Source: Pirellulaceae bacterium (GTDB lineage Bacteria > Planctomycetota > Planctomycetia > Pirellulales > Pirellulaceae). From it: DNA of 23,271 nt. Under the pieces are notes generated by a model, which did not search any database, was not told the DNA's origin, and worked only from the letters and a program-made list of their open reading frames with translations. Location: assembly GCA_020846515.1 (NCBI GenBank), contig JADLDX010000571.1, forward strand, positions 1 to 23,271, written 5' to 3'. The translations under genes and the position numbers were made by a program. Below are positions 7,501 through 13,762 of the stretch, in pieces; position 1 is the first letter of the stretch; every line of letters begins with the position of its first letter.

Positions 7501-7686
7501 GGACGATTCCATCTCTTCGGCACTGGCACCGGGCAACGCCGCTGTGATCGAAACAACCGGGAAGTCCACTTTGGGAAACAAGTCCACGCCCAGTTCGAAG
7601 TAGGCCACGATTCCCAGTACCACAGGAATCGCCATCAGCACCCACGTAAACACCGGGCGACGAATACAAATGTCCGATATGCTCAC
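4555..7686 (-). CDS. RND (HAE1/AcrB-type) multidrug efflux pump, inner-membrane subunit, C-terminus altered by repeat
   Basis: The 1043-residue protein has the classic layout: TM1 at about 12-30, a large periplasmic porter loop, TM2-6, a second periplasmic loop (about 545-860) and TM8-12. The proton-relay pair DD is at 399-400 in GIVIDDAVVVHEN (AcrB D407/D408), and the relay lysine is near 924 in GIVKKNG (AcrB K940). It should export drugs or other hydrophobic compounds using the proton gradient, with the membrane-fusion protein encoded just upstream and an outer-membrane TolC-like channel not seen here. The start is GTG at 7686, overlapping the stop of the fusion-protein gene (GTGA), with AGGAG upstream. 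The last ~22 residues (KRGQVYF... to the stop) are encoded by repeat copies 3 and 2 and the bases between, so the native tail and stop have been lost; the conserved membrane core is intact. Confidence 0.92.
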   Translation of the reverse strand: MSISDICIRRPVFTWVLMAIPVVLGIVAYFELGVDLFPKVDFPVVSITAALPGASAEEMESSVTKTLEEVINSISGIDELRSITREGQSTLIVRFVLEKDGDVAAQEVRDKIASILNALPEGVDTPLVNKFDLDANPIITIGISGRRDMREITEIAKRQIQEPLQTISGVGNVFMSGGRSRAINIRVDMDRLAAYGLSIDDVRRALQTQNLEIPGGIVDQGQRELVLRTLGRVATSDKFNDLVIANRSDYSIRIRDVGVAIDSVEEPRGLSRLDGRSAVSLFVQKQSGTNTINISDAVQERLKTISAALPPDITVELTQDQSRFIRKSMDEVKFHLLLAAALVSVTILLFIRDWRTTVIATLAIPTSIVPTFLFMQYMDFTLNNITMLGLILAIGIVIDDAVVVHENIFRHMEENGLSAMAAAAKGTKEIAMAVLATSLSLMVIFVPVAFMGGMVGRFFSSFGLTVAFAIAMSLFVSFTLTPMLCSRFLKLEPTGSGHSSSKSGWLYQLVDYGYGWCLRWSLRHRWLALGACLLVVASTAPIAMSLGVNLVPRDDQSEFQVSFITPEGYTLERTDEVISEIEHRLVQLPGIVHNYTSIGQSGTAKGQGDVTRGSIYLRLLELEERNFTQFDIMRHVRDILRDYPDLRTAVSDVSAIGGGAGGDSRVFQISLQGPEITKLSDYADQLKSRLRELPGLVDIDSTLSVRKPELQVRIDRDRASDLDIQANTIANTLSVLVGGQIVSSYKEGMEQYDVWLRAEKPDRSSANVLERITLPSPTAGQVELGNLATLEEQQGPSQIDRLNRQRTVTIMAHPDQVSLNDAVQFANKAVEEMNLPPGYGVVMGGQGKMLAETGYYFMVALALSTTFMYLILAAQFESWIYPISILAALPVTIPFGLLSLLLFNTPLDLYAMFGLFMLIGIVKKNGILQVDKTNELRDSGMSRGEAIIQANHTRLRPILMTTAMLIAAMVPIALGQGPGASARASMAKVIIGGQALSLLISLLATPVAYSLLDDLRRIVWLRKRGQVYFPRVGERSYASSDVK
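4586..4620 (+). repeat. Repeat copy 3, inside the 3' end of the RND pump gene
   Basis: The 35 bp match 3493-3527 with two mismatches. It faces copy 2 across 38 bases, so 4541-4620 can fold into a long hairpin with 21 bp arms, like a REP doublet. On the minus strand it is translated as KRGQVYF within the pump. Confidence 0.9.
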
Positions 7687-9296
7687 TGAGCCACTCCTAG
7701 GTTATCGCTCGAAGCGGTGACGGCTGGCTGACTGGCCTCAGGCTTTGTGCCCTCAAGCTTTGTGCCCTCAGGTTGTGTGTCCTCAGGTTGTGTGTCCTTA
7801 GGTTGTGTGGCGGCCGGTCCATCTTGTTCTGGGCTACGGACACGCACGCTCGAGCCGTCGGCCAACTTGGACTGGCCCGATGTCACCACGCGCGCATCTG
7901 CCGGTAGCGTGGGCTCGACAATCTCAATCCACTGAGAACTTTGCTGACCGATGGTGACTTGAACTTCTTTCACTCGCGCTGGAACTCCTGCCGCTTCGTC
8001 CACCAGAAAAATTTTCTGCACGCCGGCAAAGGTCACCAGGGCCGCTACGGGCACGGTCTGCGCTAGCTGAGGATTGTTGGCAGTGGTCGCACCTGACTCC
8101 GTCGAGGTCGCCGATTGAGCGGGGCTGGAGGCCGACGCGATAATGACGCGTGCTTTGGCAAAGCCACCCGTTTTGAGCGCGCCGTCCTGGTTGGGCACTT
8201 CAGCCTCCAACTGGAAGGTACGTGTCGCCGGATCGATGGCAGGTCCAATGCGCGTCACGACTCCCATCACCGGCGTCGCCTGGGCGAGCGTGGTGACTTC
8301 TACAAGTTGTCCCACACGGACGCTGCGGGCGTGTTTCTCAGGGATCGTCAGACGCAGTTTGAGCGTTTCATCGACAACCAACCGAAACAGGTCTGACCCG
8401 GCCGCCAAGAAAGCTCCTTGCGTCACCAGACGATCGGTGATCGTATAATGCAGGGCAGCTTGGCCGCTGGAACTGATCGGCACTACGATTTTGGTTTCTG
8501 CCAAATGTTGCTGGGCAATATCCAGCTCCGCTTTTTTCAGTTGTGCATTGGCAGCCCCAGCGCGGGCCAACAATAACTGATTGGCGTAGTCGGATTCAGC
8601 CACCAAAGCGTTGGTCCTGGCCTGTTCAATTTCTTCTGCCACCACGGAGCCGCGAGCTTGCAGCGTCGTTAGACGCGCAAGCTGGGACTTGGTCAACTCG
8701 GATCTCAAACGTGCTGATACAACGGTCGGCAACTGCTTCAGATCAGCGTTAGGCTCGGGCACATCGGGGAAACCCCACTTGGCTAATTCAGAATTTAGAC
8801 TGCGTTGGGATTGTTCGACTGCCAACGCAGCATCAGTGGGATCGATTTCCAGCAGCAGCTCACCCGGCGTTACTCGATCGGCAAAATCATGATGCACTTT
8901 CGCAACCCGACCGCTGATCTTGGTCTTCAGCGTCAGTTCGTCATAACCATGCAGTGTGCCGACTGCATCGATCCCCCGCTCTATGCCGCGCTGAGTCACT
9001 CGGTCGATCGTCACAGGTACCGCATCGGTCGCAGCAGCGATAGGCGGAACGGTTAACTCGAGGCGATGCGCGGAGCTACCATGACTGCTGGCCCACCAAT
9101 AACCGGCCGCCAGCGACGCTACGATTTGCATGAGCCAAAAGAGACTTCGCAGCGCATACGTGCGCGGCGGTAACTTGGGCGCTGACTGAGTTGCTGACTG
9201 CATCACTGGTTGGTCGACTGGTTGGTCGACTGGTTGGCCGACAGGTTGGTCAGAACGCGATGGTCTGGGGCCGGGCGACTCTAACTCTAAGGGCAT
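7683..9296 (-). CDS. RND efflux periplasmic adaptor (membrane-fusion protein, HlyD/AcrA family)
   Basis: This 537-residue protein has a cytoplasmic N-terminus with DQPV repeats (residues ~16-31), one membrane anchor at about 51-69, and the usual adaptor order. A lipoyl-like half follows (GTLHGYDELTLKTKISGRV, then VTPGELLLEIDP), then a coiled-coil hairpin rich in A, E, Q and L (about 155-265), a beta-barrel part (LKLRLTIPEKHARSVRVGQLV) and a membrane-proximal part (TVPVAALVTF...VFLVDE-like). The C-terminus is a tail of TQPED-type repeats that most adaptors lack. It should link the RND pump to an outer-membrane channel. It starts 38 bases after the marR stop and its own stop overlaps the pump start, so the three genes form one operon. 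Confidence 0.9.
   Translation of the reverse strand: MPLELESPGPRPSRSDQPVGQPVDQPVDQPVMQSATQSAPKLPPRTYALRSLFWLMQIVASLAAGYWWASSHGSSAHRLELTVPPIAAATDAVPVTIDRVTQRGIERGIDAVGTLHGYDELTLKTKISGRVAKVHHDFADRVTPGELLLEIDPTDAALAVEQSQRSLNSELAKWGFPDVPEPNADLKQLPTVVSARLRSELTKSQLARLTTLQARGSVVAEEIEQARTNALVAESDYANQLLLARAGAANAQLKKAELDIAQQHLAETKIVVPISSSGQAALHYTITDRLVTQGAFLAAGSDLFRLVVDETLKLRLTIPEKHARSVRVGQLVEVTTLAQATPVMGVVTRIGPAIDPATRTFQLEAEVPNQDGALKTGGFAKARVIIASASSPAQSATSTESGATTANNPQLAQTVPVAALVTFAGVQKIFLVDEAAGVPARVKEVQVTIGQQSSQWIEIVEPTLPADARVVTSGQSKLADGSSVRVRSPEQDGPAATQPKDTQPEDTQPEGTKLEGTKPEASQPAVTASSDNLGVAQ
7741..7810 (-). repeat. 15 bp tandem repeat coding the adaptor's C-terminal TQPED-type repeats
   Basis: Four full units (7741-7755, 7756-7770, 7771-7785, 7786-7800) and a partial fifth follow a period of 15 bases, i.e. 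five codons. Plus-strand units are of the form GGTTGTGTGTCCTCA. Adjacent units differ by one to four bases. Confidence 0.85.
9206..9253 (-). repeat. 12 bp tandem repeat coding the adaptor's N-terminal DQPV repeats
   Basis: Four units of 12 bases (plus-strand CTGGTTGGTCGA) at 9206-9217, 9218-9229, 9230-9241 and 9242-9253. The first two are identical; the third and fourth differ by a few bases. The period is four codons, so copy-number changes keep the frame. Confidence 0.85.
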
Positions 9297-9334
9297 TTAA
9301 GATACTCGACTAATTTGGCTGACGATGGCAGAGG

Positions 9335-10000
9335 TCATTTAGTTTTGCGACGACGCGGCTTGCCGTGAGCGCGATCGGTTCGTTTTCCACTAGAGTCGTC
9401 GGCCCCTAGTTTCAGTTCTGGACTTTCGCGCGCCGCAGCCTGCGCGGACTGGTTGGCAGATCGCGCGGTGCCAGATCGCGCGGTGCCAGAATCAGGACCG
9501 TCGGCCGACTGCGTAGAAGCCGACTGCGTAGAAGCAGGTTGTGCAGGTTTGCTAGGGAGGCCACCGACTTTGCGAAGCAACACCAACAAGATGGCTTGTT
9601 CCTCCACCGTTAAAGCCGCCAGCAACTCTCGATGAAATTGGGCTTTGACATTCATGACTGAACGACTGGCTTTGTGACCAGCATCGGTCAACTCGACCTG
9701 CACCACGCGGCGATCGGCATGACTCCGCACGCGTCGCAGCAAACCTTTGCGTTCGAGGTTATCTGCAATGCTGGTGACCGAGTTAACCGCCAGGCCCAGG
9801 TATTCAGCCACCGCCCGCATCATTTGACCGCCCGACTCTCCCAGTAGTTCTACGACCCGAGTCTCTTGCAAGGTCAAGTCGGTATGGGGACCGCTGGCAG
9901 CAGCCGCGTTAGCCGATTCGAAGCGTGTCACAATTTCACGGACGATCTCACCCATCTCGGCGGCTCGTCGGTTTAACTCGGCAGATGGTCGCACAAGCAT
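9335..10000 (-). CDS. MarR-family transcriptional regulator with low-complexity tail
   Basis: From the ATG at 10000 the protein has 221 residues. The core is a winged helix: TLQETRVVELLGESGG, then MMRAVAEYLGLAVNSVTSIADNLERKGLL with the recognition helix, then the wing VRSHADRRVVQVELTDAGH. It should bind as a dimer to a palindrome and repress, releasing DNA when a ligand binds. Longer in-frame starts reach back to 10135, but they would run through the three TTCGAA boxes at 10050-10071, so I prefer 10000; no strong ribosome site is visible. The C-terminal ~75 residues are rich in S, Q, A, T and K, with short tandem duplications, ending KPRRRKTK. It lies 38 bases upstream of the efflux adaptor and is probably the local repressor of the pump operon. 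Confidence 0.85.
   Translation of the reverse strand: MLVRPSAELNRRAAEMGEIVREIVTRFESANAAAASGPHTDLTLQETRVVELLGESGGQMMRAVAEYLGLAVNSVTSIADNLERKGLLRRVRSHADRRVVQVELTDAGHKASRSVMNVKAQFHRELLAALTVEEQAILLVLLRKVGGLPSKPAQPASTQSASTQSADGPDSGTARSGTARSANQSAQAAARESPELKLGADDSSGKRTDRAHGKPRRRKTK
9457..9533 (-). repeat. Two separate 15 bp tandem duplications in the MarR tail
   Basis: CAGATCGCGCGGTGC occurs twice in a row (9457-9471, 9472-9486). GCCGACTGCGTAGAA occurs twice in a row (9504-9518, 9519-9533). Both pairs are exact, in frame and different from each other, coding SGTAR-type and TQSAS-type repeats. Confidence 0.9.
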
Positions 10001-10049
10001 TAGCTCACGATAGGCATGGGTAGAGCGATAAAGTTCCGCGATATTCAGC

Positions 10050-10071
10050 TTCGAATAGTTCGAACTTCGAA
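10050..10071 (-). promoter_or_regulatory. Three TTCGAA boxes, candidate MarR operator
   Basis: TTCGAA occurs at 10050-10055, 10059-10064 and 10066-10071. The middle box sits in the 8 bp palindrome GTTCGAAC. The cluster is about 50 bases upstream of the marR ATG, where a promoter would be expected, and in the 281-base gap between marR and the divergent gene at 10282. Autoregulation by MarR-family proteins through palindromes at their own promoter is well established; binding here is inference. Confidence 0.5.
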
Positions 10072-10281
10072 TTATCCTAATGCCGTACAATTCGCTCGTC
10101 AAGATCACTGTGTGCCCCCAGCTTGCCCTCAACAAGCATGTGACCGCCGCGCAAGCGGGGCTGTAAACCGAAACAAGACACTCCCGTTACCGTTTCAATT
10201 TGCATGCAATTCCCCCAAGGCTTTTGACGTACAATGGTACTTTGCCGATGGCCACTTAACTCTTTTTTATCTCGTGCCTCT

Positions 10282-11715
10282 ATGCCACTGCGATCATGCT
10301 TGGTTTGCCTCGCGACGCTTCACCTGATATGGGCTCATCTGCCAGCCGACGAACCAACCAGTCCGCAGTTGGAACCGAACCGCTATCAGTCGTTGGCCCC
10401 CGTGCAAGCGGAAGCGTTGTTCTATAGCCATATCTCGAAAATACGTAGGACACAACGCGAACAGTTGCGACAAGCAGCCAGTGAGTTCTCTGAATTGGTC
10501 GAGTCAAAAGCGGCTGAGCGATTGCAGACCGGCGAAGAGACTGCCGCCAGCTTGAAGGCGGCCCGAGACATAGTGAACAGTTTGCAAACAGCCACCGATT
10601 TCAGTACTGGCCTTTCGCAGTCCATCCAAAATCGCTCGCGACTGTCCCCGCGCGCTCAGCGGCACCTTGATCGCATTGTCGAGCGATTGGCAGACCAATT
10701 GCCCCACTATCGCCAAGCGAAATTAGAGTACCAGGTGTACTTGGGCGATCGATTGCAGAAAGACTGGGTCACGTTGACGCTGGATGAAAAGCTTGCACGC
10801 CTTGAGAACTACTTCGCGCTGGCAGAAGAACAACCCAGTTGGTTGCTGAAACATCGACCGCTCGGTGCACACTTGCCCGTGCCCAAAGCCGCTGAACAAG
10901 AAATCGTCCGTTTTGAAACGGAAAAACGCCATGCCTTAGCCGTGGCCTATCAATCCTTGCAACCACTGATCCAAACTGTCACGCAAATGGCAAATCAAAC
11001 GACAACCGATACCCAAGTGTCGCCACCAGCGCGTGCTCGCGCTGCCAAACTCCTTGAATTGTTTAGCGCTCCCTATGGCCAAGACCTGCGCGGTCTCATG
11101 CTGTGCCAGGACGACCCTCAATTGCCAGCCGAGCTTCGCCAGGCCGTGATGCAACTGAAGCAACAATACGACACGCAACTGAAGAGCGTACAAACCGACC
11201 AACAGCAGTTACTCTCGGCTCTGCAGCAACGACTCGCCCCATTGAAGATGGAACATCTGCGCCTGCGGGACTTTGCGGCGCTCATGGCCATCGAAATTCG
11301 AGTGGCAGAAGTTTCGGCGCTGTGGCGACCGCTGCGCATCTTCGCACGACGTTTCCCAAAGTTGATGCGCTACGAAGATGCGCATCTGTGTCAGAGTCGC
11401 GATGACCAGTTTCTGGTTGAGTTTTTGGCTGACGGTACAGTCGCGTGGCTGGACCGCGAGCAAGTGCTGCTGGAGCCCACGCCCGGTAAACTTTCACCGA
11501 GCATGCGTCATACAACGCCAATAGATGGCCCTGGAATACCGGTGGGGCCGACCACCAAACTGGAAGGCATAATTATTTGTCACACCGCCAGGGGCTGGGA
11601 ACCCGTTGTGGTCGTAGACGAATCGCCCTTTGGAGTCGTTATCCACTGGGAGGGCGTTCGAGAACCAACATATATACTTCAGCAACGCGAAAACATGCGG
11701 ATTGAAACGCCGTAA
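10282..11715 (+). CDS. Secreted helical protein of unknown function
   Basis: I do not recognise the family. From the ATG at 10282 the protein has 477 residues and begins with a signal peptide (MPLRSCLVCLATLHLIWAHLPADE); an earlier in-frame ATG at 10234 would place 16 poorly fitting residues before it. Residues ~45-340 are almost entirely helical, rich in Q, L, A, R and E, and likely coiled coil (for example the QLKQQYDTQLKSVQTDQQQL part). The last ~50 residues (LEGIIICHTARGWEPVVVVD, then FGVVIHWEGVREPTYILQ) look like a small beta barrel of SH3/Tudor-like type; this is a weak resemblance. It is divergent from the marR-efflux operon and could share its control region, but nothing in the protein ties it to efflux. 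A nested inverted-repeat element follows about 60 bases after the stop. Confidence 0.75.
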   Translation: MPLRSCLVCLATLHLIWAHLPADEPTSPQLEPNRYQSLAPVQAEALFYSHISKIRRTQREQLRQAASEFSELVESKAAERLQTGEETAASLKAARDIVNSLQTATDFSTGLSQSIQNRSRLSPRAQRHLDRIVERLADQLPHYRQAKLEYQVYLGDRLQKDWVTLTLDEKLARLENYFALAEEQPSWLLKHRPLGAHLPVPKAAEQEIVRFETEKRHALAVAYQSLQPLIQTVTQMANQTTTDTQVSPPARARAAKLLELFSAPYGQDLRGLMLCQDDPQLPAELRQAVMQLKQQYDTQLKSVQTDQQQLLSALQQRLAPLKMEHLRLRDFAALMAIEIRVAEVSALWRPLRIFARRFPKLMRYEDAHLCQSRDDQFLVEFLADGTVAWLDREQVLLEPTPGKLSPSMRHTTPIDGPGIPVGPTTKLEGIIICHTARGWEPVVVVDESPFGVVIHWEGVREPTYILQQRENMRIETP

Positions 11716-12013
11716 TCCTACGTGACCACACTTACCATATGCCATATACCTAAGCCGCGAGGCGAACCCGGTAACGCTGTGAAGCATTTTAGAAGCGGAA
11801 CGGCGCAAGCCGTCCGGTACATCCCGGTAGTTATAGGAACCGGAGGGCTTGCGCCCAACCGCTACAAATGCCGGGTTTCACGAGCAAACATGCTTCACAG
11901 CGAGGCGAATCCGGGGGGACTCTCGCGGCGCAAAGCTTCCAAGGAAAAACTTAGATGCAGTGCATTAAGCGTTGCGTGCTCACGATTGAATGTCGCAGCG
12001 CACGCTGTGATTC
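11716..12013. other. Gene-free stretch holding a nested inverted-repeat element
   Basis: This lies between two convergent genes (10282-11715 plus strand, 12014-12730 minus strand). Its middle is taken up by the element at 11775-11902. Outside it, GCGAGGCGAA(C/T)CCGG occurs on both sides (about 11758-11771 and 11901-11914). I see no convincing T-run terminator for either gene; the repeat hairpins may do that job. Confidence 0.7.
11775..11902. repeat. Nested inverted-repeat element (REP/MITE-like)
   Basis: Outer arms: CGCTGTGAAGCAT (11775-11787) and ATGCTTCACAGCG (11890-11902), a perfect 13 bp inverted repeat. Inner arms: AGCGG (11794-11798) with CCGCT (11859-11863), GGCGCAAGCC (11802-11811) with GGCTTGCGCC (11846-11855), and CCGGT (11814-11818) with ACCGG (11839-11843). 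All pairs are nested around the same centre, so the whole 128 bases can fold as one interrupted hairpin. It has no coding capacity. Confidence 0.85.
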
Positions 12014-12730
12014 TTAATCACCGTCAAACTCGACCATAATGGGTTCATAGAAGATGCGCCCCATGACGTCCGCGCCACGACGGGATCCGCACTGCGGCCA
12101 GCCACCAATTTCGGCTAGTTCTGGCATCAACTGCAGCATCTGCTCTCGCAGCATGGCGCTCAGCCTGGTCAAGCGCAAATTGCCTTGGCTGGCTTCCCCT
12201 AACGACACAACCGTCTTCATGATGCGCACCATTTGGGCGCGCTCTTTGACCGGACGCGACAGAACGTCACTCTCATCTTCTAAAAGATCGACCAAAGGTA
12301 CTTCCAGAGCCTTTTGCCACAACATTAATTCACTAAGGGATAGATCCGTTGTGGCATCTTCTTGCCTGCGCAACTCTTTCACCTCTAAACCCGTACGCCT
12401 CGAAATGGTGCGCAGAGAGAGGGCTTGTTGAGCACGCACTTCGGCAATGCGATGATAACGTCGCGGAGTAACACTGCGGCGCGCTGAACCGCGTCCGGAT
12501 GGTTGATGAACGGATCCATCGTGGGTGTGCTGAGCTGTTGGTTCAGAAGTGCGTGGCGCGGTAGTCTGCGACAACTTGGGCGGCTGCGATGCCGATGTTA
12601 ATTCAGGCACTATAGATGCCTGACTACATGGCTCCTCCTGATCACCGTTCAGTTGCGAATCGCATGCTGCTGAAGCGATGAGAGATAAAGTTTGGGTACC
12701 AGGGCTGACGGACGGAAACGCCGTGGGCAT
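12014..12730 (-). CDS. Helix-turn-helix (XRE-like) domain protein, function unknown
   Basis: From the ATG at 12730 the protein has 239 residues. GGAG nine bases upstream supports this start over the longer frame reaching 12844. Residues 1-90 are disordered (rich in S, P, Q and T). Residues ~92-152 (RYHRIAEVRAQQALSLRTIS, then RRTGLEVKELRRQE and LSLSELMLWQKALEVPLVDLL) resemble the HTH of XRE/RodZ-type proteins. A conserved-looking C-terminal part (MPELAEIGGWPQCGSRRGAD, then MGRIFYEPI) follows a helical segment. I believe similar proteins occur widely in planctomycetes but know no assigned role. A DNA-binding regulator is the likeliest reading. It is the last gene on its strand before the repeat element, 141 bases after larE, perhaps on its own promoter. 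Confidence 0.7.
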   Translation of the reverse strand: MPTAFPSVSPGTQTLSLIASAACDSQLNGDQEEPCSQASIVPELTSASQPPKLSQTTAPRTSEPTAQHTHDGSVHQPSGRGSARRSVTPRRYHRIAEVRAQQALSLRTISRRTGLEVKELRRQEDATTDLSLSELMLWQKALEVPLVDLLEDESDVLSRPVKERAQMVRIMKTVVSLGEASQGNLRLTRLSAMLREQMLQLMPELAEIGGWPQCGSRRGADVMGRIFYEPIMVEFDGD

Positions 12731-12871
12731 TCCAACTAACTCCTTCGTGCCACGAATCTCTCTCACCGCTGAGAGGCCCGGCCGGCGGCACTTTCCGACA
12801 AGATACTTTCTTAGAGAAGAAGCCCCCCCGAAAGTTCCCACCAATTTTCCGTTTATGGCAAAATAACAGAC

Positions 12872-13756
12872 TTACTTTTGTATCGGCATGATGAGTTTGT
12901 TGAGACTGCCACTGGTAAACCCTTCCAGATCCAGCGTCACATAGCGAAAGCCCAGTTCGGCCAAGCGACGAATCAGTGCAGAACGCACCTCCGGTTGTAT
13001 CAGACGGGCTAGCTCGTCCAAGGGTACTTCAATGCGTGCCAAATTGTCCGCATGCAAACGTACGCGAAACTTCACTAGCCCCAGACTGCGCAGTTCCGCC
13101 TCAGCCCCTTCTACCATGGCTAGCCGCTGGGGTGTCACCGAAACCCCATAGGCCAATCGCGATGCGAGACATGGATTGGCCGGTTTCTCAGCCACCGGCA
13201 AGTTCCAAAGGTGCGCCAGTTGCCGCACGCCTGTTTTATCGATGCTAAGTTCAGCCAGCGGACTGCGCACAGCATGATCAGCCGCTGCTCGAAGACCAGG
13301 TCGCCAGTCGCCCAGGTCATCCAGGTTCGTGCCCGTGAGAATCCACCACCCCTGTTGCTGAACTTGGGGCATTTGCTTGAGCGTTACGAAGAGGTGAGTC
13401 TTGCAATGAAAGCAGCGTTGCGAATCGTTAGCCTGGTAGGCTGGATCGGCTACCTCTTCAGTATGCACCAGGTGATGAGCAATCCCTATGCGTTTGGCTA
13501 ACTGGCACGCATCCGCTAACTCCGCACGAGCCAAACTGGCACTGTCGGCAGTAACAGCCAAAGCGCGATCACCCAAGACGTCATGGGCCACTTGGGCTAC
13601 GACCGCACTGTCGACCCCACCGGAAAAGGCAACCACTGCCCCTGGGCAGTGCGACAACCATTGCGTCAACAACTGTACCAGCGACCTCTCTGGCGCAATC
13701 GCGTCATCCATTGCAGCGACTTTATTTGACGGGTAAGACGGGTAATCAGAATTCAT
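12872..13756 (-). CDS. larE: ATP-dependent sacrificial sulfur transferase LarE-like protein
   Basis: This 294-residue protein has the PP-loop SGGVDS at 45-50, a CFHCK motif (C115, C118) and a PCLASR motif with C196. C196 corresponds to the cysteine that LarE of Lactobacillus plantarum gives up as sulfur donor when building the nickel-pincer cofactor of lactate racemase. The C-terminus (RLAELGFRYVTLDLEGFTSGS) is also typical of the family. The length is normal. No larA, larB or larC is in the window, so the sulfur acceptor is uncertain: many planctomycetes may use such PP-loop proteins for another thiolation. The presence of C115/C118 beside C196 raises the possibility of an iron-sulfur-dependent, non-sacrificial version; that is inference. 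It starts six bases after the DUF4912 gene stop, so the two are co-transcribed. No clear ribosome site; an ATG 15 codons further in is an alternative. Confidence 0.85.
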   Translation of the reverse strand: MNSDYPSYPSNKVAAMDDAIAPERSLVQLLTQWLSHCPGAVVAFSGGVDSAVVAQVAHDVLGDRALAVTADSASLARAELADACQLAKRIGIAHHLVHTEEVADPAYQANDSQRCFHCKTHLFVTLKQMPQVQQQGWWILTGTNLDDLGDWRPGLRAAADHAVRSPLAELSIDKTGVRQLAHLWNLPVAEKPANPCLASRLAYGVSVTPQRLAMVEGAEAELRSLGLVKFRVRLHADNLARIEVPLDELARLIQPEVRSALIRRLAELGFRYVTLDLEGFTSGSLNKLIMPIQK

Positions 13757-13762
13757 GACCGA

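Noticed and set aside
10001..10135. Longer N-terminus for the MarR protein
   Set aside because: The extra residues would be coded by the TTCGAA array and an AT-rich promoter-like stretch, and they do not resemble MarR sequence.
11722..12039. Plus-strand frame of 105 codons
   Set aside because: It runs through the nested inverted-repeat element and ends inside the antisense HTH gene; no protein-like features.
12760..12775. Small hairpin CTCTCA/TGAGAG before the HTH gene as a regulatory RNA
   Set aside because: Only 6 bp with a 4-base loop; too short to distinguish from chance.
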